Notes under the pieces: model-generated
What the model was told of the DNA's origin: nothing
The model's database searches: none
Seen by the model: only the letters and a program-made list of their open reading frames with translations
Shown here: in pieces, positions 26,178 through 33,955 of the stretch
How positions within the stretch are numbered: position 1 is the first letter of the stretch
Layout: each line of letters begins with the position of its first letter
Translations under genes and position numbers: made by a program
From: Clostridia bacterium
GTDB lineage: Bacteria; Bacillota; Clostridia; Oscillospirales; CAG-272
Assembly: GCA_017540175.1 (NCBI GenBank)
Contig: JAFYBN010000072.1
Coordinates: 1-41,811, forward strand
DNA: 41,811 bases
Direction of reading: 5' to 3'

Positions 26178-26206
26178 TTGCAATCCGGGAACGGATATGT
26201 TATAAT
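26178..26206 (+). promoter_or_regulatory. promoter of tRNA-Glu
   Basis: TTGCAA (26178-26183), 17 bp, TATAAT (26201-26206). Initiation near 26213 would start about 11 bases before the mature tRNA. Confidence 0.75.
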
Positions 26207-26223
26207 AACACCGTTCCCGAAAC

Positions 26224-26295
26224 GGCCTGTTGGTCAAGCGGCTAAGACGACGCCCTCTCACGGCGTAAACGGGGGTTCGATTCCCCCACGGGTCA
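26224..26295 (+). tRNA. tRNA-Glu (anticodon CUC)
   Basis: A 72-nt cloverleaf: acceptor GGCCTGT/ACGGGTC with discriminator A, D stem GTC/GAC, anticodon stem ACGCC/GGCGT with loop CTCTCAC (anticodon CTC, reading GAG), and T arm GGGGG-TTCGATT-CCCCC. CCA is not encoded. Its last 18 bases (26278-26295) are repeated in the downstream array. Confidence 0.92.
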
Positions 26296-26914
26296 GATGA
26301 ATCGGCAGGCTTTACTGCCGATTTTTCATTTCCCGCGGAAGAGAGTTTCACTTAGGGGAATCGAACGGGCGCGTATAGAAAACAGTCCGGTGGACTGTTT
26401 GATCGCGCCCTGACCGAGCCTGCAGGCGAGACCGATTCCCCCACGGGTCAGATGAATCGGCAGGCTTAACTGCCGATTTTTCATTTCCCGCGGAAGAGAG
26501 TTTCACTTAGGGGAATCGAACGGGCGCGTATAGAAAACAGTCCGGTGGACTGTTTGATCGCGCCCTGACCGAGCCCGCAGGCGAGACCGATTCCCCCACG
26601 GGTCAGATGAATCGGCAGGCTTATCTGCCGATTTTTCATTTCTTGCGGAAGAGCGTTTCACTTTGGGGAATCGAACGGGCGCGTATAGAAAACAGTCCGG
26701 TGGACTGTTTGATCGCGCCCTGACCGAGCCCGCAGGCGAGACCGATTCCCCCACGGGTCAGATGAATCGGCAGGCTTTACTGCCGATTTTTCATTTCCCG
26801 CGGAAGAGAGTTTCGCTTTGGGGAATCGAACGGACGCGTATAGAAAACAGTCCGGCGGACTGTTTGATCGCGCCCTGACCGAGCCCGCAGGCGAGACCGA
26901 TCCCCCACGGATCA
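26296..26914 (+). repeat. four tandem 155-bp units derived from the 3' end of tRNA-Glu
   Basis: Units start at 26296, 26451, 26606 and 26761 and end at 26914, with periods of 155, 155, 155 and 154 bp. Each has, in order, a terminator hairpin, about 28 unpaired bases, and a long hairpin that ends in the 18-base tRNA 3' end CGATTCCCCCACGGGTCA. In the first unit the long hairpin is 26355-26441: GGGGAATCG pairs with CGATTCCCC, GGGCGCG with CGCGCCC, and AACAGTCC with GGACTGTT. The left arm continues as GGGGAATCGAAC, an inverted copy of the tRNA T-arm. Units differ by only a few substitutions. No open reading frame with a ribosome site is convincing, and no integrase is near. The function is unknown. 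Confidence 0.85.
26300..26326 (+). terminator. terminator of tRNA-Glu, founding copy of the array hairpin
   Basis: AATCGGCAG, loop GCTTTA, CTGCCGATT, then more Ts. The same hairpin recurs near 26455, 26610, 26765, 26919, 27002 and 27083, the last two diverged. Confidence 0.85.
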
Positions 26915-27118
26915 GATGAATCGGCAGGCTTAACTGCCGATTTTTCATTTCCTTCGGACGGTGACACGGTTTCAAGGGTCTCACTCCCCGCGTGTCGGAT
27001 GAATCGCCGGGTTTCCCTGTCGGTTTTTCATTTCTTGGGATGGTGACGCGTTTTCCCGGGGGATCACCCCGCGCGTCCGGTGAATCGGCAGGCATGATCG
27101 GTCGATTTTTTATTTCGG
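26915..27118 (+). repeat. second, shorter array type (about 82 bp) sharing the same terminator hairpin
   Basis: After the 155-bp units the hairpin recurs at 26919, 27002 and 27083 with spacings of 83 and 81 bp. The segments between hairpins (26954-26997 and 27036-27078) resemble each other (GGACGGTGAC... and GGATGGTGAC..., each with a TCAC block and a GCGTG/GCGTC end) but not the long hairpin of the first type. Divergence is higher than in the 155-bp units, so this part looks older. The remaining bases up to the Nudix gene hold no promoter I can see. Confidence 0.7.
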
Positions 27119-27151
27119 GACAATCTCAAGGCACGGCGATTGAAGGGTAAC

Positions 27152-27577
27152 ATGAAACACGAAAAATCCTGCGGTGCGGTCGTCTTTCTGAGAACGGACG
27201 ACGGTATCCGCTATTATATCATACGAAGCAAGACCGGAATCTGGGGCTTTCCGAAAGGTCACATGGAAGCCGGGGAATCCGAGCGACAGACGGCGCTCAG
27301 GGAGATCAAGGAAGAGACCGGCCTTGACGTGAAGCTCGTCGACGGCTTCCTGCGAACCGAGAAATACTGTCTCAGACACGGCGATCAGGACATCGTCAAA
27401 AAGGTTGTCTATTTTCTCGCCGAGACAAAATCCCAGACGCCGAAGCGCCAGAAAAGCGAAATTTCCGAGATCCGTCTCATGACGTATGAGGAAGCGAACG
27501 AAATCTTCCGTTTCGAAAGCAGCCGCCGCATTCTGACCGAGGCCGACAGCTTTCTCTCAAGACGTTTCCGTAAATGA
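27152..27577 (+). CDS. Nudix hydrolase, diadenosine tetraphosphate hydrolase-like
   Basis: A 141-residue protein from ATG 27152, 5 nt after GAAGGG; an in-frame TTG at 27140 overlaps that site. The Nudix box G-x5-E-x7-REUxEExGU is complete in GHMEAGESERQTALREIKEE. Its flanking SCGAVVF start and WGFPKGHMEAGE run are typical of Ap4A-type hydrolases, which split dinucleoside polyphosphates and other nucleoside diphosphate derivatives. No promoter is visible in the 200 bp upstream, which hold the array. It ends without any gap against the convergent flippase gene; its terminator lies inside that gene. Confidence 0.85.
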   Translation: MKHEKSCGAVVFLRTDDGIRYYIIRSKTGIWGFPKGHMEAGESERQTALREIKEETGLDVKLVDGFLRTEKYCLRHGDQDIVKKVVYFLAETKSQTPKRQKSEISEIRLMTYEEANEIFRFESSRRILTEADSFLSRRFRK

Positions 27578-29125
27578 TCAACCACCGCTTTCCCGGGAAA
27601 CCTTCCTTACGATTGGTTTCCCTTTTTTAATTGGATAGAGCGCAAGTACGGCGTAGCCCGACGCGAAGACCAGCATCGACGGGACCGGTGCCCAGCCGCG
27701 CATGAGAAAGATGCGCGCAAGCGTCATCGCGCCGGCCGCCGAGATGGGCCGGATATAATCGCGAAGCGTTTCCGTGAGCCCCGCTCCCGCGACGCGCGAG
27801 AGTCTCAGATAGCTCGCCGCGAGATTGCCGACTTCGCAGAGCCAGATCGTCAGGATGTATCCCCCGATACCCATGCGGGGCGTGAGAAGCATCACGAGGA
27901 TCAGCCCCGCTCCCGCGTCCGCCATGTTGACCTTCATGCACCACACCTGTTCCCCGAGTCCCTTGAGGAGCGCGTCCACCGCCGTGTCGAGGTACATGAA
28001 CGGCACAAGAGCGCCGAGCAGCAGCGTATAAACAGCGGCTTGTTCCGAACGGTAAACCAGCAGTCCGAGGGCGTCCGAATAATTCACGTATATGCCGAAC
28101 GCCGCGAGAGAAAACAGCGCGGATACCCGCGTCACCGCTCCGACGGTTCGGCGGATCCCTTCCTTATCGCCGCGTTCCCGCAGTTCCGCCGTTTCGGGTA
28201 TGAGCAGGGACGTGAACGAGCCGATCACGGCATAGGGGAACATCACAAGCGGAAATGCGATCCCCTGCAGCAGTCCGTACACGGAAAGCGCCCCTTCCCT
28301 TGTCAGTCCGCTCTTCACGAGTCCCCGCGGGATCGCGAGATGCTCGAGCGTCGTCAGGCCCTGCCGCGCATAGGTCCCGAGCGCGGACGGAAGAGCGATG
28401 TTCGCCGCGTCTCTGAATCCCGTATCGAGCCGTACGCTCCTTTTGCCCGGCTTCGTTCCCGCCGGGCGCTTGGTATCGAAGATCCAGATCGCAAAATGAA
28501 GCAGCAGCGTCCATGCTTCCGAGATCGCCGATCCTCCCACCACGGCAAAGCAGGCAGATTCCACATTCCCGGGCAGGATCATACAGAGAGCGGCCGATGT
28601 AACGGCGATTTTCACAAACTGTTCGGCGACGGATGCGGCGGCGTTCTTTGAGACCTTTCGAATCCCCGTGAAATACCCCGACAGCGCGGAGGACAATGAA
28701 ATCGCCGGGAGGGAGAAACCGAGCGCGCGGACGGAGCTGAGGGTCCGAACGTCCCCGAGCAGGCGTCGGGCGATGAATCCCGCAGAAAGCTCCACGGCAG
28801 CGCCGCTCGCCGTCCCGAAGAGTAGGCTGTACAAGCAAACGGCGCGCATGACACGCCGCATGGCAAACCGCCAGGACGCCGCGTCCGCTCCGTCGAGCTT
28901 CGCGCACCGCTCGGAAGTGAGGCGCACCGAAGCGAGATTCACGCACGAGAGAGCGACCGTGACGGCGAATCCGTAAACGCTCATGACGAGCGTGAAAAGC
29001 CCCATGCTTTCCGCGCCGATCTTGCGGTTCACATAGGCGTTGAAGCTGACGGCGACGCCCCGGAGCAGAATACTGACCGCCGAAAGCATCACGGCATTGA
29101 CGAGAAATTGTTTTCGGTTTTTCAA
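27578..29125 (-). CDS. polysaccharide/lipid flippase of the SpoVB/MurJ-like MOP superfamily
   Basis: A 515-residue membrane protein with about 13-14 predicted helices. The start VNAVMLSAVSILLRGVAVSFNAYVNRKIGAESMGLF and the later FPYAVIGSFTSLLIPETAE are typical of SpoVB-type (MurJ-related) proteins, which flip lipid-linked precursors across the cytoplasmic membrane. In spore formers SpoVB works in spore cortex synthesis; several paralogues exist per genome, so the exact role is open. The TTG start at 29125 lies 6 nt after GGAGG. Its stop abuts the Nudix stop. No clear sigma-A promoter is seen upstream on the minus strand; a sporulation promoter is possible but I could not identify one. Confidence 0.8.
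   Translation of the reverse strand: MKNRKQFLVNAVMLSAVSILLRGVAVSFNAYVNRKIGAESMGLFTLVMSVYGFAVTVALSCVNLASVRLTSERCAKLDGADAASWRFAMRRVMRAVCLYSLLFGTASGAAVELSAGFIARRLLGDVRTLSSVRALGFSLPAISLSSALSGYFTGIRKVSKNAAASVAEQFVKIAVTSAALCMILPGNVESACFAVVGGSAISEAWTLLLHFAIWIFDTKRPAGTKPGKRSVRLDTGFRDAANIALPSALGTYARQGLTTLEHLAIPRGLVKSGLTREGALSVYGLLQGIAFPLVMFPYAVIGSFTSLLIPETAELRERGDKEGIRRTVGAVTRVSALFSLAAFGIYVNYSDALGLLVYRSEQAAVYTLLLGALVPFMYLDTAVDALLKGLGEQVWCMKVNMADAGAGLILVMLLTPRMGIGGYILTIWLCEVGNLAASYLRLSRVAGAGLTETLRDYIRPISAAGAMTLARIFLMRGWAPVPSMLVFASGYAVLALYPIKKGKPIVRKVSRESGG
27595..27628 (+). terminator. terminator of the Nudix gene, inside the convergent gene's coding end
   Basis: GGGAAACC, a 12-base loop, GGTTTCCC and six Ts. 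The same bases encode the C-terminal KKGKPIVRKVSR part of the SpoVB-like protein on the minus strand. Confidence 0.75.
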
Positions 29126-29184
29126 GAAATGCCTCCGGTATCACGATTTCTCGGAAAAATCTTCCCCGAGCGTGCGTCTATGTC

Positions 29185-29214
29185 TTGATTTTTTCATAAT
29201 CCGTAGTGTATAAT
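29185..29214 (+). promoter_or_regulatory. promoter of the dCMP deaminase-tsaD-dnaC operon
   Basis: TTGATT (29185-29190), 18 bp, TATAAT (29209-29214). The only promoter I see for the genes up to 33916. Confidence 0.7.
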
Positions 29215-29241
29215 AAAGAGAATTAAGATCGGGAGGCTGTC

Positions 29242-29730
29242 ATGGAACGAGTCAGCAAGCACAATTATTATCTCGATATCGCGCAGACCGTTTCCGAGCG
29301 GAGCACCTGTCTTCGCCGGCGTTTCGGTGCGATCATCGTCAAAAACGACGTCATTATATCCACCGGCTACAACGGAGCGCCGCGCGGGCGCGAAAACTGC
29401 TCCGATCTCGGAACATGCTACCGGGAACAGCTGAAAATTCCGCGCGGGCAGCGCTATGAGCTCTGCCGCTCGGTTCACAGCGAGGCGAACGCCATCATCG
29501 CCGCGGCGCGCGAAAACATGCTCGGCGCGTCTCTATACATGTGCTGCACAAGCCCCGTCACCGGCGAGGTGCTTCCCTCGACCAATTCCTGTATGATGTG
29601 CAAAAAGCTCATCATCAACGCCGGGATCTCGACCGTTTACATCCGCGACGATGCCGAGAATTACCGCGTCATTCCCGTATCCGACTGGGTTCAAAACGAT
29701 GACTCCCTCTCCGGAGAGCTCGGCTACTGA
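29242..29730 (+). CDS. deoxycytidylate deaminase (dCMP deaminase/ComEB family)
   Basis: A 162-residue zinc enzyme that deaminates dCMP to dUMP for dTTP supply. His79 and Glu81 in VHSEANAI (a serine replaces the common Ala between them) and Cys117/Cys120 in SCMMC form the zinc site. The insert with CSDLGTCYREQL is normal for this family and has extra cysteines. The GGAGG-like site precedes ATG 29242. First gene of the operon. Confidence 0.9.
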   Translation: MERVSKHNYYLDIAQTVSERSTCLRRRFGAIIVKNDVIISTGYNGAPRGRENCSDLGTCYREQLKIPRGQRYELCRSVHSEANAIIAAARENMLGASLYMCCTSPVTGEVLPSTNSCMMCKKLIINAGISTVYIRDDAENYRVIPVSDWVQNDDSLSGELGY

Positions 29731-29768
29731 TTCCCGCGCTTGCATACTATGAAAGGATCGCTCCCTTT

Positions 29769-30380
29769 ATGAAAAAACTCTGCGTTCTGCTTTCCCTTCT
29801 CCTGCTTCTCCCCGTTTTTGCGTCGTGCGATTCCACGATCATCGTGTCCTATCAGGACGGGCATCTTGTCGATAAAAAACACAACTTGGCATATAACCCC
29901 GCGCCGCTGAACTACGAGCCCGTTTCCGTCGGAGAAGAATTTGCATATTATAAGAAAGCGGACATCAAGCTCTACGAGATCATCGGTCTCGAACCCGAAA
30001 AATGGCTGACCGAAGCATACGCCGGGTCCGCGACGACCATCTTCTACTCGGACGGAGAGATCCTTCCGACACTTAGGGAAATGGAGCCGAGGGCGGTTCA
30101 TATCTGCGTCAGCTCGAATCGGACAATGTCCATTGCGACCATTCGCGATGCGGAGATCATCGACAAACTGATCGATCTTTACGAGAACGGCGAGAGTTCT
30201 GAGTATCCGCTTGTCGGCTCGACGCTCACCTGCGAGCTGAAATTCGAATCCGCTCTTTATCCTTGCATTTATTACAACATCATCTACGCGATTTTCCCCG
30301 AGGGGAAATTCCTCTATGACCGCCAGACGAAGCGCGCCGTCGAAATCGGCGACCTTCTCGACAAGTGGGTCAACGTATGA
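29769..30380 (+). CDS. lipoprotein of unknown function
   Basis: A 203-residue protein with a lipoprotein signal peptide: MKK, a Leu-rich core and a FASC lipobox with Cys20 as the lipid-attached residue. The mature part has no domain that I recognise; it is beta-rich with tyrosines and a late cysteine. It should be anchored on the outer face of the cytoplasmic membrane. It sits 38 bp after the deaminase, and its stop overlaps the rimI start (ATGA), so it is made with the tRNA modification and replication genes although no functional link is known. It occupies the place where tsaB often lies. Confidence 0.75.
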   Translation: MKKLCVLLSLLLLLPVFASCDSTIIVSYQDGHLVDKKHNLAYNPAPLNYEPVSVGEEFAYYKKADIKLYEIIGLEPEKWLTEAYAGSATTIFYSDGEILPTLREMEPRAVHICVSSNRTMSIATIRDAEIIDKLIDLYENGESSEYPLVGSTLTCELKFESALYPCIYYNIIYAIFPEGKFLYDRQTKRAVEIGDLLDKWVNV

Positions 30381-30826
30381 ACGTCGAACCGATCGGAGAG
30401 GAGTATTTGCGCGACGTAGTCGCCGTTGAGAACGCCTCTTTCGCGAATCCGTGGTCGGAGCAGAGCTTTCAGAACGCCTTTCGGTCCGATCTGACGACGA
30501 TATACGGCGCGTTCGGCGACGACGGCATCTTAAGCGGCTTTGCCTGTCTGTTCGTGATCGGGGAAGAAGCGGAGATACTCGACATCGCGGCGAAGCCGGA
30601 CCAGAGACGGCAGGGCGTCGGACGGGCGCTGATGCTTCGCATGATCGAAGACTGCGAAAAGCTCGGTGTGAAAAGCGTATATCTCGAGGTCCGCGTCTCC
30701 AATTCCGCCGCGCGCTCCCTTTATGAGAAAAACGGTTTTATTCCGCAGGGTATCAGGCGTCGGTACTATACCGAACCGACTGAAGACGCCGTCGTTATGA
30801 AAAAAACCATCAAGGAAGATTTATGA
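30377..30826 (+). CDS. rimI: ribosomal protein bS18 N-alpha-acetyltransferase RimI
   Basis: A 149-residue GNAT enzyme from ATG 30377, overlapping the lipoprotein stop by four bases. The segment VENASFANPWSEQSF and the acetyl-CoA loop QRRQGVGRAL with later NSAARSLYEKNGF are those of RimI, which acetylates the N-terminal Ala of bS18. In Firmicutes rimI usually lies in the tsaB-rimI-tsaD cluster, as here except that tsaB is absent. Its stop overlaps the tsaD start. Confidence 0.88.
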   Translation: MNVEPIGEEYLRDVVAVENASFANPWSEQSFQNAFRSDLTTIYGAFGDDGILSGFACLFVIGEEAEILDIAAKPDQRRQGVGRALMLRMIEDCEKLGVKSVYLEVRVSNSAARSLYEKNGFIPQGIRRRYYTEPTEDAVVMKKTIKEDL

Positions 30827-31929
30827 CCATCTTTGCCATTGAAAGCTCCTGTGACGAAACCTCCGCCGCCGTCGTCACGCGGACGGACGGAAAGCTCGTC
30901 GTGCGCTCGAATGTCGTCGCGTCCCAAATCGCGACGCATGCGCTCTACGGCGGAGTCGTGCCGGAAATCGCGAGCCGCGCTCACTGTGAAGCCATAACCG
31001 GAGTCGCGCGGGAAGCGTTCCGCCTCGCGGGGGCGGAGCCGTCCGAAATCGACGCGGTCGCCGTGACCTTCGCGCCCGGGCTCATCGGTTCCCTGCTGGT
31101 GGGCGTCAGCTTCGCGAAAGCGCTTGCGTCCACACTCGGCGCGCCGCTCATCCCCGTCAATCACATCGAGGGACATGTCGCGGCTGCGTACCTTGAGCAT
31201 GAGGAGCTTGCCCCGCCCTATCTTGCCCTCGTCGTTTCCGGCGGACACACCTCGCTCTATCATGTAAAGGATTATATCACCTTCGAGGAGATTGGCTCGT
31301 CCCGCGACGACGCGTGCGGAGAGGCTTTCGATAAGGTCGGGCGCGTGCTCGGACTTCCCTATCCCGGCGGCGCGGCCATGGACAAACTCGCCGCGGAATA
31401 CTTCTGGAAGGCGGCGCCGGGTGAAAAGAACCCGATCGTCTTCCCCTCTCCTGCCGTCGGGGACACATCGTTCGACTTCTCATTCAGCGGGCTGAAAACC
31501 GCCGTGATCAATCTCATTCAAAACGAGCGCCAGCGGCGCAAAACCGACGAACTGGAGCACGGGCTTCGCCTTCAAATCGCCGGAGCGTTTACCGCCGCGG
31601 TAACGGACGGCATCGGAAAGAAGCTCAAAGCGGCGCTGAAGGAAACCGGAGCGGGGACCCTCGTTATGGCGGGCGGGGTCGCCGCGAATTCCCACCTGCG
31701 CACGTCCGTCGCGGAGATCTGCCGCCGCAGGAAGGTAAGTTTTGCCGTTCCGTCCCTTGCGTTGTGCGGGGACAACGCCGCCATGATCGCCGCGGCCGGC
31801 ATTCATATGTTCGACGCCGGAATCGTCGCCGACTCTTCCCTGAACGCTTCTGCGTCGGACGAATCGGCGGAAATCACACTTGCGCGCCTGAAAGAAAAAG
31901 CGCGCATAAGGAATCGGAAAGCAACATGA
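30823..31929 (+). CDS. tsaD: tRNA N6-adenosine threonylcarbamoyltransferase TsaD
   Basis: A 368-residue ASKHA-fold enzyme that puts the threonylcarbamoyl group on A37 of ANN-decoding tRNAs. The start FAIESSCDETSAAVV and the metal-binding HIEGHVAAAYLEH (H-x3-H) are diagnostic, and the nucleotide pocket VVSGGHTSLYH and VMAGGVAANSHLR are intact. It is about 25 residues longer than usual, mostly at the C-terminus. It needs TsaB and TsaE, which are elsewhere. It overlaps rimI and the DnaD-like gene by ATGA. Confidence 0.95.
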   Translation: MTIFAIESSCDETSAAVVTRTDGKLVVRSNVVASQIATHALYGGVVPEIASRAHCEAITGVAREAFRLAGAEPSEIDAVAVTFAPGLIGSLLVGVSFAKALASTLGAPLIPVNHIEGHVAAAYLEHEELAPPYLALVVSGGHTSLYHVKDYITFEEIGSSRDDACGEAFDKVGRVLGLPYPGGAAMDKLAAEYFWKAAPGEKNPIVFPSPAVGDTSFDFSFSGLKTAVINLIQNERQRRKTDELEHGLRLQIAGAFTAAVTDGIGKKLKAALKETGAGTLVMAGGVAANSHLRTSVAEICRRRKVSFAVPSLALCGDNAAMIAAAGIHMFDAGIVADSSLNASASDESAEITLARLKEKARIRNRKAT

Positions 31930-32942
31930 AAATCGTACCGATCTATAAGAACAAAGTGCTGTCCCTCCCGGCGGAGGCCGTGGAGGAAAAGCTCGCCTCC
32001 GCGTCGCAGGACGAGCTGCGGGTGCTTCTTTCGGTATTCCTCGATCCGGAATTCGAGGTTCCGGAGCGCGCCGCCGTTCTCGATATGACGGAAAACGCGT
32101 TTGTGCGCGCTCTCGCCGCATGGCAGGACGCGGGTGTGTTCCGCGCGGAAAGCAAAAACGCGGCTGTCCGGACCCGTGTGAAAAAGAAGGACGACGGTCA
32201 GGTTTCCATGACGGTTGAGGTGCCGGAGCCGATCAAAAAAGAAAAGAAACGCACGCCCATCCGCACGACTCTGCCGGTCTATTCCGCGGACGAGCTGTCC
32301 GGACTGGTGGAGGGCGGCGGTCAATACAGGGAACTGATCGATTCCTGTCAGCAAATACTCGGAAAGATCTTCAATACCGGCGAAGCGGCGATCATCGTCG
32401 GCCTCGCGGATCATCTGGCGCTCACGCCCGATTACATCCTTCTTCTGTGCTCCTACGCTGCGGGAATGGGAAAGCGTTCAGTCCGCTATGTCGAAAAAAC
32501 CGCGATCGAGTTTTATGACAACGATATTTCAACCTATCAGGAGCTGGAGGACGAGCTGAAACGCCGGGAAGAAAGAAATTCGATGGAAGGCTTTGTCCGA
32601 GAGCTTTTCGGGATCGGACGGCGCGCCACCATCAAAAAAGAGCGCGAATTCATTGAGAATTGGGCATGCCGCTATCATTTTTCCCGCGAGCTGATCCGCA
32701 AGGCGTTTGAAATCACCGTGGCGAAGACCCACGAAGCAAACATGAACTATACGAACGCCATTCTCGAAAACTGGTACGCCGCCGGGCTGAACACGCCGGA
32801 GGACGTCGACGGCGCGGAGGAGGAACGCTCCAAGCAGCGCGACAACCGTCCGCCGGGAACCAGCTTCAATACCGACGATTTCTTTGAAGCGGCTCTGCGC
32901 CGGTCCTACGGCGACACGAAAAAGGAGGGCGAGGGAGCATGA
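31926..32942 (+). CDS. DnaD-domain replication protein
   Basis: A 338-residue protein from ATG 31926, which overlaps the tsaD stop; an upstream extension in the same frame would lie within tsaD. An N-terminal winged-helix-like part (residues 20-80) is followed by a basic, KK-rich linker and a DnaD domain (about 130-290). That domain includes YRELIDSCQQILGKIFN and the terminal ILENWYAAGLNT with the conserved YxxxIxxxW-type motif. DnaD/DnaB proteins help load the replicative helicase at the origin in Firmicutes. The next gene is a DnaC/DnaI-like loader, the classic partner. Confidence 0.85.
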   Translation: MKIVPIYKNKVLSLPAEAVEEKLASASQDELRVLLSVFLDPEFEVPERAAVLDMTENAFVRALAAWQDAGVFRAESKNAAVRTRVKKKDDGQVSMTVEVPEPIKKEKKRTPIRTTLPVYSADELSGLVEGGGQYRELIDSCQQILGKIFNTGEAAIIVGLADHLALTPDYILLLCSYAAGMGKRSVRYVEKTAIEFYDNDISTYQELEDELKRREERNSMEGFVRELFGIGRRATIKKEREFIENWACRYHFSRELIRKAFEITVAKTHEANMNYTNAILENWYAAGLNTPEDVDGAEEERSKQRDNRPPGTSFNTDDFFEAALRRSYGDTKKEGEGA

Positions 32943-33916
32943 GAAGAAGCGAAAGCATACGGCTGGCGAAGGAAGCGATTGCCGCGCGGCGCGCGCAAAA
33001 CGTCGAGAACTGGGAGCGCCGCATCGCCGAGGTCTCAGCCAAGGTTCCCGAATTCCGCGAGATCGACCGTGCGCTTGCCGCGACCGGAACGAAGATCTTC
33101 GCCGCGTCCCTGAACCGCGAAAACCGTGAGGCGGAGCTCGAAGCGGTCCGAAGCGAATACGAAGCTCTCTCCGCTCGCCGACGCCGCGTTCTCGCCGAAA
33201 ACGGCTACCCGGATGATTACTGCGACATTCGCTATACCTGCCCCGTCTGCTCCGATTCCGGATATGTCGGCATCCGGATGTGCGACTGCCTCCGGAAGGA
33301 AATCGTCGCACGGTTCCTCGAAAGCTCGGGACTCTACGCTCTGACCGAGACGCAGACGTTCGACACCTTCTCCCTCGATTATTACGAGAAGGACAACAAA
33401 AAGCTCATGGAGCAGAACGTGGAGATCCTGAAGCGCTACGCCGAGAGCTTCGAGGTCGGCACATCACCGAGCTTTCTCTTTCTCGGCGCGACGGGACTCG
33501 GCAAGACGCACCTCTCCTCAGCGGTCGCGCGCGCGGTGATCGAGGGCGGGCATTATGTCGTGTATGAATCCGCGCAGGGGCTGTTCGGAGAATACGAACA
33601 AAGGCGGTTCGGGAACAGGAGCTTCGGCGCGGCGGAGGACGAAGGCGACACGGAACGGTTTGAGGACTGCGATCTGCTCATCATCGACGATCTTGGCGCT
33701 GAAATCACGAACCAGTTCACCGTCTCCTGCCTGTATCATCTTCTGAACACCCGCATGATCCGGAAGAAGCCGACCGTCATCAGCACGAATCTCACACACG
33801 ACGAGCTGCGCAAGCGCTATTCCGAGCGCATTACCAGCCGCATCTTCGGGGAATTCCATCCCCTTCTCTTCTCAGGTTACGACGTCCGGATGCAGAAGAT
33901 CCGGCGCGGACAATAA
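32939..33916 (+). CDS. DnaC/DnaI-like helicase loader ATPase
   Basis: A 325-residue AAA+ protein that loads the replicative helicase. The N-terminal half has a zinc-binding set Cys101, Cys104, Cys115 and Cys117 (CPVCSDSGYV, MCDC). The ATPase has Walker A GATGLGKTH (183-191), Walker B LLIIDDLG, a sensor STNLTHDEL and the arginine-finger region YSERITSRIF. The start overlaps the DnaD-like stop by ATGA, so the pair are translationally coupled, as expected for partners at replication initiation. Confidence 0.9.
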   Translation: MRRSESIRLAKEAIAARRAQNVENWERRIAEVSAKVPEFREIDRALAATGTKIFAASLNRENREAELEAVRSEYEALSARRRRVLAENGYPDDYCDIRYTCPVCSDSGYVGIRMCDCLRKEIVARFLESSGLYALTETQTFDTFSLDYYEKDNKKLMEQNVEILKRYAESFEVGTSPSFLFLGATGLGKTHLSSAVARAVIEGGHYVVYESAQGLFGEYEQRRFGNRSFGAAEDEGDTERFEDCDLLIIDDLGAEITNQFTVSCLYHLLNTRMIRKKPTVISTNLTHDELRKRYSERITSRIFGEFHPLLFSGYDVRMQKIRRGQ

Positions 33917-33955
33917 ACGTTATCCCATCACTTCTTTACATCAGGAGGATCCAAT

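Noticed and set aside
26296-26914. CRISPR array
   Set aside because: Units of 155 bp are nearly identical along their whole length with no unique spacers, and no cas genes are present.
26503-27095. Protein-coding frames across the repeat array (for example 26658-27095, minus)
   Set aside because: They only translate the tandem units in frame, lack a ribosome site, and their peptides simply repeat the DNA periodicity.
26224-27118. Integrated mobile element at tRNA-Glu
   Set aside because: The 18-base tRNA end is repeated, but no integrase, excisionase or cargo gene lies between copies; only a possible miniature element remains.
29126-29184. Sporulation promoter for the SpoVB-like gene
   Set aside because: CATA-like strings occur on the minus strand, but no element pair with correct spacing could be supported.
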